Numbered from the stretch's first letter, positions 1 through 5,893 are shown. The stretch is DNA of 11,340 nt from Methanoregula sp. (GCA_023228295.1 JALOBP010000063.1:1-11340), one strand, 5' to 3'. The notes: generated by a model not told the origin, from the letters alone. A program made the numbers and translations.

Positions 1-574
1 TAAGCCCGTTTGCGTAATTATCCACCGTGCAGAGTGCTGCAAACGGTATCCCGAGCTCGCGGGCAAGCGTTGCCTCGGAAGCAATGGTCATGCCCACGAG
101 ATCTGCGACCTTTGCGAGTGCCGCAATCTCGGCAACGGTCTCAAAGCGGGGCCCCCGGGTCTGCACGTACGTCCCGCCCAGCCGGGCAGCCGGGACCGCG
201 TCATGAAGATCCCGCGAGAGTTCCAGGGAAAGTTCCGGCATGACATGCACGACAGCATGGTCGTGGATGGATGGGATATCGGCCAGGCTGACATAATCCG
301 AAGGTATAACCAGCGATCCCGGGGCAATGCCGGGGTTCAGGGAGCCGGAGGAACCGAACGCGACAATGCGGTCAACCCCGGCAATGGCAAGTGCTGCCAG
401 GTTCGCGCGAAAATTGATCCGGTGAGGGGGCCGATCGTTCTGGTGCCGCATAAGGAGGACAACATCCCCGGTAAGGAGTTCCGCGTTCCCGAAGGGGGTA
501 CTGACCCGTTTCTTTTCAAGGTGCGGGAGCGTGGAGAAGAGGAGGCTCGTTCCCCCGATAATCCCGAGCATCAT
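1..574 (-). CDS. S-methyl-5'-thioinosine/MTA phosphorylase family protein (partial, 3' end outside window)
   Basis: A purine nucleoside phosphorylase-family enzyme that should split a 5'-methylthio-nucleoside with phosphate into base and 5-methylthioribose-1-phosphate, in the cytosol, as part of MTA recycling. The 191 residues visible, read from the ATG at 574, carry a glycine-rich phosphate loop (IIGGTS, residues 5-10), PPHRINFRANL (49-59), GTYVQTRGPRFET (134-146), VGMT (160-163) and a base-binding DNYANG stretch (185-190). MTAP uses Asp in TDYD to bind a 6-amino purine. Here Asn186 falls in the equivalent place, as in VNWAAG-type 6-oxopurine enzymes, so methylthioinosine (or guanosine/inosine) is the likelier substrate than MTA. 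That alignment is from memory. Starts at 574, 571 (ATG) or 580 (GTG) are all possible, and there is no clear Shine-Dalgarno. The gene is divergent from the NAPRT gene. The last roughly 60-70 residues of a normal-length enzyme lie beyond position 1. Family is certain; the exact substrate is inferred. Confidence 0.92.
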   Translation of the reverse strand, partial: MMLGIIGGTSLLFSTLPHLEKKRVSTPFGNAELLTGDVVLLMRHQNDRPPHRINFRANLAALAIAGVDRIVAFGSSGSLNPGIAPGSLVIPSDYVSLADIPSIHDHAVVHVMPELSLELSRDLHDAVPAARLGGTYVQTRGPRFETVAEIAALAKVADLVGMTIASEATLARELGIPFAALCTVDNYANGL

Positions 575-746
575 GGCCACCCGGGTGTGGGGTTGGTTTC
601 ATTCGGTTTTCCGTTCCTGTATATCTGCTGCATCTGATCCCAGCTCTCTTCAGAATTGTAGGAAGGAGCAGCACTAATAATTAGCGCAGAATCCGGGGGA
701 GTTTTTTTGGGTAAATGTAAAAGGTGAAACAACCAATAATCCGGTC
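575..746. promoter_or_regulatory. Divergent intergenic region between phosphorylase and NAPRT genes
   Basis: A 172-base gap that must hold both divergent promoters. For the minus gene a weak TATA-like GATATACA lies on the minus strand at about 618-625, which would start transcription near 596. For the plus gene, AT-rich GTAAATGTAAA at 711-721 is a poor TATA candidate 25-36 bases before the ATG at 747. An imperfect palindrome, GCaCTAATAATTAGcGC, spans 671-687 and could be an operator, but it is short. No convincing Shine-Dalgarno precedes either gene. Confidence 0.4.
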
Positions 747-1871
747 ATGGGGACCTTCCTTACCGTCAGCGATGAGGCAATAAAAAGCGGTGAATGCACG
801 GATATCTATTTTATCCGTACCGAAGAAGCGTTGCAACACGACAAGATCAACCCGCACGTCGTCATGGAGGTCACGGCAACTTCCCTCCCGGACTCGTGGG
901 CTGTCTTCTGCGGGCTTGCCGATGTCCTCTCCCTGCTTGACGGGGTGCCGGTAACGGTCGATGCCATGCCTGAAGGCACCGTGTTTTACAAGAATGAACC
1001 GGTCCTCCGCATTGCGGGAAAATACCGGGACTTCTGCCGGTACGAGACCGCGATCCTCGGGTTCCTCTGCCATGCATCCGGGGTTGCCACTGCTGCTGCG
1101 TATATCCGGATCGCTGCCGGCAATCGCCAGGTCTTCTCCTTTGGCTCCCGTCGCCAGCACCCCGCGATCGCCACCATGATCGAGCGGGCGGCATGGATCG
1201 GCGGGGTTGACGGGGTCTCCAATACCTGTGCTCCGGAAGGGATGCCTATTGTCGGGACGATGCCCCACGCGTTTGTGATGTGCTATAAGAAACCGGAGGA
1301 TGCGTGGCGGGCGTTTGACAGGACCGCCCCGAAATCAGTCCCGCGGATCATGCTCTGCGATACGTTCTGCGATGAGAAGTCCGAATCACTGCGGGCCGCG
1401 GAGTGTGGCGCAACGGCAGTCAGGCTCGACACACCCCGGTCCCGTCGCGGGAACATGCGGGCAATCATCGATGAAGTGCGCTGGGAGCTTGACTGCCATG
1501 GGCATAATGACGTGAAGATCTTCCTGTCCGGGGGTGTTACGCGGGAAGACGTGGTTGCATACCGGGATTGCGTAGACGCATTCGGCGTTGGTGGAGCGAT
1601 AGCCAATGCCCCGGTCATCGACTTTTCCCTGGATATTGTGGAGATTGGAGGCGAGCCGAAAGCAAAGCGGGGGAAGCGGAGCGGGGCCAAGCAGGTCTAT
1701 ACTAATAAGGACGGGGAACATGTCATGCTGCCGCTTGCAGGGAAGGGGCCGAAAGGGACTGCGCCGTTGATTGAGAACTTCATCGCTGACGGGAAAGTCG
1801 TGCAGGACTCGTGGATGCAGGCTGCACGTGAACGGGCTTCAAAATCTCTTCTTCTGATGTCCCATTCCTGA
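747..1871 (+). CDS. Nicotinate phosphoribosyltransferase, archaeal type
   Basis: Makes nicotinate mononucleotide from nicotinate and PRPP with ATP hydrolysis (NAD salvage, Preiss-Handler route, EC 6.3.4.21). The 374-residue protein matches the archaeal NAPRT pattern along its length: ASDE-like start TVSDEAIKSG (6-15), TDIYF (18-22), MPEGTVFY (74-81), YETAILGFLCHASG (99-112), FSFGSRRQHPAI (130-141), GTMPHAF (170-176) with the likely catalytic His174, DTFCDEK (205-211), RLDTPRSRRGN (226-236), phosphate-loop LSGGV (260-264) and AFGVGGAI (278-285). As I recall the Thermoplasma acidophilum homologue, it has a cysteine zinc ribbon after the KRGKxSG segment. Here KAKRGKRSGAK (305-315) is followed by about 60 residues with no cysteine, so that metal site appears lost. 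The ATG at 747 agrees with the family N-terminus. The gene stands alone, divergent from the phosphorylase and followed by a new promoter. Confidence 0.93.
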   Translation: MGTFLTVSDEAIKSGECTDIYFIRTEEALQHDKINPHVVMEVTATSLPDSWAVFCGLADVLSLLDGVPVTVDAMPEGTVFYKNEPVLRIAGKYRDFCRYETAILGFLCHASGVATAAAYIRIAAGNRQVFSFGSRRQHPAIATMIERAAWIGGVDGVSNTCAPEGMPIVGTMPHAFVMCYKKPEDAWRAFDRTAPKSVPRIMLCDTFCDEKSESLRAAECGATAVRLDTPRSRRGNMRAIIDEVRWELDCHGHNDVKIFLSGGVTREDVVAYRDCVDAFGVGGAIANAPVIDFSLDIVEIGGEPKAKRGKRSGAKQVYTNKDGEHVMLPLAGKGPKGTAPLIENFIADGKVVQDSWMQAARERASKSLLLMSHS

Positions 1872-1938
1872 TTTCAGATCTTCTCCGGTGGCTTTTGCAT
1901 CACACAATCCCGGAAAACCCGGCACCGGAACCCACCTG

Positions 1939-1948
1939 TTTTTAATAC
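1939..1948 (+). promoter_or_regulatory. TATA box of first zinc-ribbon gene
   Basis: TTTTTAATAC is centred 26.5 bases before the ATG at 1970. At the usual archaeal spacing the transcript would begin at or within a base or two of the start codon, giving a leaderless mRNA. No Shine-Dalgarno is visible, which fits. A nearly identical element at the same distance precedes the downstream paralogue. Confidence 0.65.
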
Positions 1949-1969
1949 GGTAAAGCTAATCTGCGTTTC

Positions 1970-3055
1970 ATGGCAGATCCCGTCTCACCTCCCGGATTAA
2001 AGCGTACCTGCCCGGCTTGTAGCAGGTCCGTCCGTCCGGGCTTTAAATTCTGTGAATTCTGTGGGACGAGGATACCGGAACTGTCAACCTGCACCCACTG
2101 CGGTACCCAGTTCATAACTCCGATAAAGTTCTGCGACTTATGCGGAGCCCCGGTCGTCCGGGATGTGATTCCGGGACCGGATGAATTATCTGAACAATAT
2201 GCTCAGGAAGATCCTGGATCTGCTGAAGATGAGGGACCGGAACCTAATGAAGAGGAAATTGTAGAACCGGATGCAGGTGAATTACCGGAACAATACGGTG
2301 CGGATGAAACACCAGATCCCCATAAAGCCGGCATTGTGGAACCGGATACCAGCGAACTGCTGGAAAAATTCGGGTCGGAATATGACGATAATGAGACCAT
2401 GGGATCCTCTCTTACGTTAAAATTCCCGTTTCTAAGAACGCGTGAGGTAAAAAAACCGGCCCGAACTCCGGCACAACCCGGTCTGGGCATTTCCGGGGCT
2501 GCAGATGACGCATTATTTTTATCGCCCGGTAAGCCCCGGCCGGTAAAATCCCCGGTAAACCGGATACAGATAATCGTTGGGGGTGTTGTCCTGATCTTTA
2601 TTATCGGAGCGGTTTATTTCATCGGGATGACGATGTTCTCTGTCAACAGTCCTGAGGCAGATATCACAGCATTACCTGCAGAAACCACAGTCCCGACAAT
2701 TTCCCCGATCCCTGCGGAGACTCCCGTTCCTGTTACGACCTACAGCGCACTCCTTCCCAAGCCAACACAGCTGGTGCCAACAGACCAGAAATTCTTCTTC
2801 CAGGTCCAGAAAAATCCCATCACGGCAAAGATATTGGTGACCTTCACCGGAAGTGGGATCCTCCGTGCGGATGTGAAGGTTACCCATCCGGGTGGGGCAG
2901 TGGCAACGGGTACGATCCTGCCTCTCAAGGGCGTGAACGAGATCAGCATCGTCGGATCCAAAGATACCGATCGTGTGGAAATTATTGCATCCGTAGCCTC
3001 CGGTGAGACCTACCGTGTCTATGATGATCTGATCCCCTTTTACGGGCCGATATAG
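1970..3055 (+). CDS. Double zinc-ribbon single-pass membrane protein (paralogue 1)
   Basis: Function unknown. The 361-residue protein has two treble-clef/zinc-ribbon modules (C14, C17, C28, C31 and C41, C44, C55, C58). A long acidic linker (about 68-145) follows, with imperfect repeats of the form IVEPDxxELxExxG near 97-110 and 122-135. Then comes a basic stretch, one membrane helix (about 199-220), a Pro/Thr-rich stalk (237-270) and a C-terminal beta-rich domain (274-355) containing DVKVTHPGG, TGTILP and DRVEII. The basic flank (KPRPVK, VNR) before the helix suggests that the zinc ribbons face the cytoplasm and the C-terminal domain lies outside. There is no signal peptide. It shares its whole architecture with the next gene, 176 bases downstream. 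The stalk looks like an O-glycosylation or spacer segment, by inference only. The ATG is fixed by the leaderless promoter. Confidence 0.85.
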   Translation: MADPVSPPGLKRTCPACSRSVRPGFKFCEFCGTRIPELSTCTHCGTQFITPIKFCDLCGAPVVRDVIPGPDELSEQYAQEDPGSAEDEGPEPNEEEIVEPDAGELPEQYGADETPDPHKAGIVEPDTSELLEKFGSEYDDNETMGSSLTLKFPFLRTREVKKPARTPAQPGLGISGAADDALFLSPGKPRPVKSPVNRIQIIVGGVVLIFIIGAVYFIGMTMFSVNSPEADITALPAETTVPTISPIPAETPVPVTTYSALLPKPTQLVPTDQKFFFQVQKNPITAKILVTFTGSGILRADVKVTHPGGAVATGTILPLKGVNEISIVGSKDTDRVEIIASVASGETYRVYDDLIPFYGPI

Positions 3056-3106
3056 TTGCCCGGGAGTGCCCGGCCATTGAAATTTTTCTGCAACCTGCCG
3101 CGGATC

Positions 3107-3136
3107 AGAAGAGCCGGACAATGGTCCGGTTCTTCT
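3107..3136 (+). terminator. Hairpin between the zinc-ribbon paralogues, likely terminator
   Basis: AGAAGAGCCGGAC (3107-3119) pairs with GTCCGGTTCTTCT (3124-3136) across the loop AATG: 13 pairs, one a G-U wobble. The 3' arm is pyrimidine-rich and runs into TCCCC. A T-tract (TTTTT, 3083-3087) lies just upstream. Located 51 bases after the stop of the first zinc-ribbon gene and before the next promoter, it is well placed to end that transcript. Archaeal termination mainly uses T-tracts, so the hairpin may instead protect the 3' end. Confidence 0.5.
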
Positions 3137-3200
3137 CCCCTGCAGAGAAAATGCATTCACAACAATCGTGCCTGCATGGGATTGACAACAAATCCGTGCA

Positions 3201-3210
3201 TTTTTATAAC
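3201..3210 (+). promoter_or_regulatory. TATA box of second zinc-ribbon gene
   Basis: TTTTTATAAC is centred 26.5 bases before the ATG at 3232, the same spacing as for the paralogue upstream. The following ACGGTA and the GCGTT just before the ATG are also shared with the first promoter. It predicts a leaderless transcript separate from the upstream gene. Confidence 0.65.
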
Positions 3211-3231
3211 GGTACCTCCTAACCGCGTTGT

Positions 3232-4305
3232 ATGGAGCATCCATCGCCCCCTCCCTCTCCATCGCAGATCTGTCCCGCCTGCGGAAGTACGGTCGAAGCC
3301 GGCCATACGTTCTGTGAGGCCTGCGGTGCAATAATGGATAAACTGCCGGTCTGCAGGAACTGCGGTGCACAGTTCATCGCGCCGGTGAAGTTCTGCGAGC
3401 TGTGCGGGACGCCGGTTATTCCTCCGAATGTGCAGGTGATTGTCAAAAAATCGCCCGATGCCGTGCCCGTGGCAGAACCAGAACCGGACCTGTATGCCGG
3501 GCCAGAACCTGAGCCGGCTATTGAACATGAGCAGGCACCGGAACCTGCAGAACCTGATCCTGAATTTGTGGACCTGGAACCCGACGTACTGGAATCCCCC
3601 CATGAGGATCCGGAACCGGAACCGGAACCGGAAAAACCATCACCTGTACGCCGGCCCACTCCGGCAAAGGCTAAAAGCGCTCTGCCCGCAGATCCCCTCT
3701 CCCCGGCATTCAGCGGACTATCGGACGGTCCTGAAAAAGCGGAGCCGGCAAAAACCACGGGAGCACGACCGCCCGTGAACAAAGCCCTTATCGGAGTGGC
3801 AGTTGTCATTCTCTTCCTTATTACGGCCGTGTATTTTATTGGCCTGCCCCTGCTCGAAGGCGGCACTCCCCTGTCCGGGGCATCCCCGCAACCCGTGCCG
3901 GTGAACACGCCCGTTCTTACGGCAACAACGCTCCCGGCTACCATACCGACAACGGTGTCAACACCTGTACCTGCTGCAACGGCCGATCCTTATGTCCCAC
4001 TCCCGACTCAGGACATGCCCAAGTACCTTGAGGTATACTTCCAGGCCCAGAAGGACCCGGTCACGTCACAGGTTACCGTCATCTTTGCCGGAGGTCCCGG
4101 TATAAACCTCATCAGAACTGCTGATGTCCGGGTGACCCGATCTGACGGAAAGGTAGTGACCGGCACAATACTGCCCGGTGAGATGATCACGGAAATTACC
4201 CTGGATGGTACCAAGTACTCGGACCGGGTGGAAGTCATCGCAAACATGCATAACGGCCAGTCATTCCGGGTTATCGACGAACTGCTCGTGTATAAGAAAT
4301 GGTAA
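3232..4305 (+). CDS. Double zinc-ribbon single-pass membrane protein (paralogue 2)
   Basis: Function unknown; a tandem duplicate of the preceding gene. The 357-residue protein keeps all eight zinc-ligand cysteines at exactly the same residue numbers (14, 17, 28, 31, 41, 44, 55, 58). The linker (about 75-140) has diverged into Glu-Pro repeats, partly coded by a CGGAAC hexanucleotide repeat at 3611-3634. A membrane helix lies at about 184-206, a Pro/Thr/Val stalk at 217-260, and the C-terminal domain at 266-354 with ADVRVTRSDGK, TGTILPG and DRVEVIANMHNGQ matching the paralogue. The linker and stalk vary while the ribbons and the C-terminal domain are conserved, so the two ends are probably the functional parts. 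Cytoplasmic ribbons and an external C-terminal domain are inferred from charge around the helix. Confidence 0.85.
   Translation: MEHPSPPPSPSQICPACGSTVEAGHTFCEACGAIMDKLPVCRNCGAQFIAPVKFCELCGTPVIPPNVQVIVKKSPDAVPVAEPEPDLYAGPEPEPAIEHEQAPEPAEPDPEFVDLEPDVLESPHEDPEPEPEPEKPSPVRRPTPAKAKSALPADPLSPAFSGLSDGPEKAEPAKTTGARPPVNKALIGVAVVILFLITAVYFIGLPLLEGGTPLSGASPQPVPVNTPVLTATTLPATIPTTVSTPVPAATADPYVPLPTQDMPKYLEVYFQAQKDPVTSQVTVIFAGGPGINLIRTADVRVTRSDGKVVTGTILPGEMITEITLDGTKYSDRVEVIANMHNGQSFRVIDELLVYKKW
3611..3634 (+). repeat. In-frame hexanucleotide repeat coding Glu-Pro
   Basis: CGGAAC occurs three times in a row, followed by CGGAAA (3611-3634), and codes the PEPEPEP part of the acidic linker in the second zinc-ribbon protein. 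The period of six bases keeps frame, so slippage would only change linker length. Confidence 0.8.
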
Positions 4306-4324
4306 CTCCCACCAGGTTATCGCA

Positions 4325-4330
4325 TTTTTT
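4325..4330 (+). terminator. T-tract after second zinc-ribbon gene
   Basis: A run of six T, 20 bases after the stop codon at 4305, is a plausible archaeal intrinsic terminator for this monocistronic gene. Confidence 0.4.
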
Positions 4331-4410
4331 CCGGTTTCTGGTTAATCATTCACCCGGGTGGAAACGAATCGTATCGCTGGATAAACGGGGGCCTGTACCG
4401 GGGAATGCAA

Positions 4411-4438
4411 AAACCGGCCGGCGCCCCGGCCGCGGTTT
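4411..4438 (+). terminator. GC-rich hairpin in the non-coding stretch before the tRNA
   Basis: AAACCGGCCGG (4411-4421) can pair with CCGGCCGCGGTTT (4426-4438), with a 2-base bulge and a 4-base loop. It is a strong stem in either strand and is followed by CTATTTCC. It could be a terminator, a processing element or part of a small RNA. The surrounding stretch 4306-4560 (255 bases) holds no gene that I can support. Confidence 0.35.
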
Positions 4439-4504
4439 CTATTTCCGTACGGCGGGCAGAAAAATGAAGGCGTATATGAGCGATGTCGAGCGCAGGGAAC
4501 CTTA

Positions 4505-4515
4505 TTTTTAAAAAA
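4505..4515 (+). promoter_or_regulatory. Candidate TATA box for tRNA-Ala
   Basis: TTTTTAAAAAA is centred 51 bases before the tRNA, predicting a 5' leader of about 25 bases for RNase P to remove. That leader contains a short hairpin, TCCTAC (4544-4549) with GTAGGA (4553-4558), directly before the mature 5' end. A second candidate, TTTTATC at 4529-4535, would give almost no leader. I cannot choose between them. Confidence 0.45.
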
Positions 4516-4560
4516 CTAAAAACAATTCTTTTATCCTATGGCATCCTACTAGGTAGGAGC

Positions 4561-4632
4561 GGGCTGGTAGATCAGTGGTAGATCGCTTCCTTGGCATGGA
4601 AGAGGCCGCGGGTTCAATTCCCGCCCAGTCCA
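4561..4632 (+). tRNA. tRNA-Ala (anticodon GGC)
   Basis: A 72-base cloverleaf with every stem closed: acceptor GGGCTGG (4561-4567) with CCAGTCC (4625-4631), D-stem GATC with GATC (4570-4573, 4581-4584), anticodon stem CTTCC with GGAAG (4586-4590, 4598-4602) and T-stem GCGGG with CCCGC (4608-4612, 4620-4624). The anticodon loop TTGGCAT gives GGC at 4593-4595, which reads GCC and GCU alanine codons. The G3-U70 wobble pair, the universal alanine identity element, is present, and the discriminator is A4632. CCA is not encoded. There is no intron. A T-rich stretch follows at once. Confidence 0.96.
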
Positions 4633-4641
4633 TTTCTTTTT
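4633..4641 (+). terminator. T-tract ending the tRNA transcript
   Basis: TTTCTTTTT directly follows the tRNA discriminator base, a typical archaeal release site for a tRNA transcript. Confidence 0.5.
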
Positions 4642-4720
4642 CCTGCGGTTCGCTGCTGAATCCGTTTGTATTTTCCCGTGGATACCGGGGCATGCTGTCT
4701 GACATCATGTTTCCTACCCC

Positions 4721-4729
4721 TTTTTAATT
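4721..4729 (+). promoter_or_regulatory. TATA box of the double-CheW gene
   Basis: TTTTTAATT closely resembles the TATA boxes of the zinc-ribbon genes. Its centre predicts a transcript start near 4751, leaving a leader of about 17 bases that contains the ribosome-binding site. Confidence 0.5.
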
Positions 4730-4734
4730 CTCCA

Positions 4735-4771
4735 GCACCAAAGAGGGATTACAGGTGACCTGCTTTGGTGC
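4735..4771 (+). promoter_or_regulatory. Inverted repeat around the start of the CheW gene
   Basis: GCACCAAAG (4735-4743) and CTTTGGTGC (4763-4771) are perfect 9-base reverse complements. The right arm contains the GTG start codon. Between them CAGGTGACCTG (4752-4762) is itself a palindrome around one central base and contains the GGTGA Shine-Dalgarno. If transcription starts near 4751, the left arm is not in the RNA, and the element would be a DNA operator spanning the start site. If it starts further upstream, the RNA could hide the start codon. Confidence 0.4.
4754..4758 (+). promoter_or_regulatory. Shine-Dalgarno deciding the CheW start
   Basis: GGTGA ends 9 bases before the GTG at 4768 and 6 before the TTG at 4765. 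Both are workable; GTG is preferred as the commoner start and because MQLLNFS is a typical CheW N-terminus. Confidence 0.55.
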
Positions 4772-5769
4772 AGTTGTTGAATTTCTCGGTTGATGACATT
4801 CCCTGTGCCCTGCCACTATCCGAGGTCCAGTCGGTAATACGGATCATGCAGATTGCCCCTGTGGAAAATCCACGGAGGGGGCAGGCCGGGATCATCAACC
4901 TCCATGGCAGGATTATCCCGGTTTTTTCCATGCGGGTGCTGCTCGGATCCGTTGCCCGCCCGCCCCGTCTTTCCGACATGCTGGTGATTGTACGGGCGGG
5001 TACGGAGATCCTCGCATTATGGGTTGACGAGATGCGCGGGGTACGGGATCTCCCGACAGCAGCTGCCCACGATGCAGAGCCTCCCCAGAAAGCCCCCCTC
5101 CTGCCGGGTATCAGCATTTCTCCTGTCGGCATCATTATCTCGGATCTTTTATGCCTCCTTTCTACAATCCCCGATGCATCCGGGTATGCCGGGCTGGACC
5201 GGATCATCCCATCCGAAGATCGTTTACCCGGGGCCGTCCAGGAAGAGCCGGAACCTGATGCTGCACGGGTAGATGCCATCCTTTCAGAGCGCGCTGCCCG
5301 AATGCTCCCTCCTGAACCGGGAACGCTTGTATGTAAGGTGACTGAGATCCTCCGGTTCCATCTGGCATACCAGGAGTATGCCCTCGAGATGAAATTTGTG
5401 CAGGAGGTGATCCTTACCGGTGAGATCACGCCGGTCCCCGGTACACCGGATTTCATCAGCGGCATATGTGCAGTACGGGGACGGATCATCTCGCTTGTGG
5501 ATCTCCGTGCCCTTTTCCGTATACCCGAAAAAGGTCTTACCGATCTCAACCGGGTGATCGTCATATCTGACGGGAAACTCACGTTCGGCGTCCTTGCCGA
5601 CACCATCAGCGGGGTCGGGACTGTCGCCATCAATCAGCTGGTCCCGCCACGTCCGGAAGATTTGCCGGGCGGACAGCGCTACCTCACGGGGGTCATGGGC
5701 GGGAACCTGTACGTTCTTGATGGCGCAGCGATCCTTGGAGATCCCGGTATAATTATCGACGATGCCTGA
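4768..5769 (+). CDS. Chemosensory coupling protein with two CheW domains
   Basis: A cytoplasmic adaptor expected to join receptor tips to a CheA-type kinase. The 333 residues hold two CheW domains. The first (about 1-132) has the signature GIINLHGRIIPV (41-52). The second (about 187-327) has GICAVRGRIISLVDLR (232-247), in which the usual Asn of GxxN is Ala235. The linker contains VDAILSERAARML (168-180), like the ILxxRAxxLA helix found before many CheW domains. No receiver domain follows, so it is not CheV. Single-domain CheW proteins have about 150-170 residues; the double form could bridge two partners. It precedes the receptor-kinase operon on the same strand, 124 bases away, with its own promoter. 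TTG at 4765 is an alternative start that adds one residue. Confidence 0.9.
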   Translation: MQLLNFSVDDIPCALPLSEVQSVIRIMQIAPVENPRRGQAGIINLHGRIIPVFSMRVLLGSVARPPRLSDMLVIVRAGTEILALWVDEMRGVRDLPTAAAHDAEPPQKAPLLPGISISPVGIIISDLLCLLSTIPDASGYAGLDRIIPSEDRLPGAVQEEPEPDAARVDAILSERAARMLPPEPGTLVCKVTEILRFHLAYQEYALEMKFVQEVILTGEITPVPGTPDFISGICAVRGRIISLVDLRALFRIPEKGLTDLNRVIVISDGKLTFGVLADTISGVGTVAINQLVPPRPEDLPGGQRYLTGVMGGNLYVLDGAAILGDPGIIIDDA

Positions 5770-5784
5770 AAAATTGAGTACAGG

Positions 5785-5814
5785 TCTTTTTGGATCCTGC
5801 AACTGTGCAGGATC
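5785..5814 (+). promoter_or_regulatory. T-tract plus perfect 9-bp inverted repeat before the receptor gene
   Basis: CTTTTT (5786-5791 region), 16 bases after the CheW stop, can end that transcript. Directly after it, GATCCTGCA (5793-5801) and TGCAGGATC (5806-5814) form a perfect stem with the loop ACTG. Because the T-run precedes rather than follows the stem, it is not a classic hairpin terminator. It sits 11 bases before the TATA-like TTAATAC of the receptor gene and may be an operator. Confidence 0.4.
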
Positions 5815-5825
5815 AGATCATTAGG

Positions 5826-5832
5826 TTAATAC
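5826..5832 (+). promoter_or_regulatory. Candidate TATA box of the chemosensory operon
   Basis: TTAATAC, followed by AATAT, predicts a transcript start near 5855 and a leader of about 39 bases. That leader carries the Shine-Dalgarno GGGGAG at 5878-5883, which ends 10 bases before the ATG at 5894. Confidence 0.4.
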
Positions 5833-5893
5833 AATATGGCACCAGTCTATTTTCTTATTACTGCAGGGTGTCTAACCGGGGAGAGACGACCGA

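Noticed and set aside
203..637. 144-codon plus-strand frame
   Set aside because: Antisense to the phosphorylase, whose minus-strand translation carries all family motifs.
681..1268. 195-codon minus-strand frame
   Set aside because: Antisense to NAPRT, whose motifs are intact in the plus frame.
1884..1929. 7-bp inverted repeat TCCGGTG/CACCGGA after NAPRT
   Set aside because: The loop would be 32 bases and the arms are short; expected by chance in this CCGG-rich DNA.
3056..3334. 92-codon plus-strand frame from a TTG
   Set aside because: It begins directly after the stop of the first zinc-ribbon gene, crosses the hairpin and the next promoter, and overlaps the next gene out of frame.
3219..3944. 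241-codon minus-strand frame rich in Gly and Ser
   Set aside because: It is antisense to the acidic Glu-Pro linker of the second zinc-ribbon gene; the Gly-Ser repeats are the mirror of that repeat, and the plus frame has clear domains.
4299..4511. 70-codon plus-strand open frame starting MVTPTRLSHFF
   Set aside because: It overlaps the end of the zinc-ribbon gene, has no ribosome-binding site, runs through the T-tract and the GC hairpin, and has a composition unlike a protein (many Arg, Gly).
4561..4632. tRNA as an integration site
   Set aside because: No integrase, no repeat of the tRNA 3' end elsewhere in the window and no composition change next to it.
4508..4708. 66-codon minus-strand frame across the tRNA
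   Set aside because: It covers the whole tRNA-Ala gene; proteins predicted over tRNAs are a common artefact.
4749..5633. 294-codon minus-strand frame
   Set aside because: It lies opposite the double-CheW gene, is rich in Arg, Ser and Thr, and matches no family; the plus frame is conserved.
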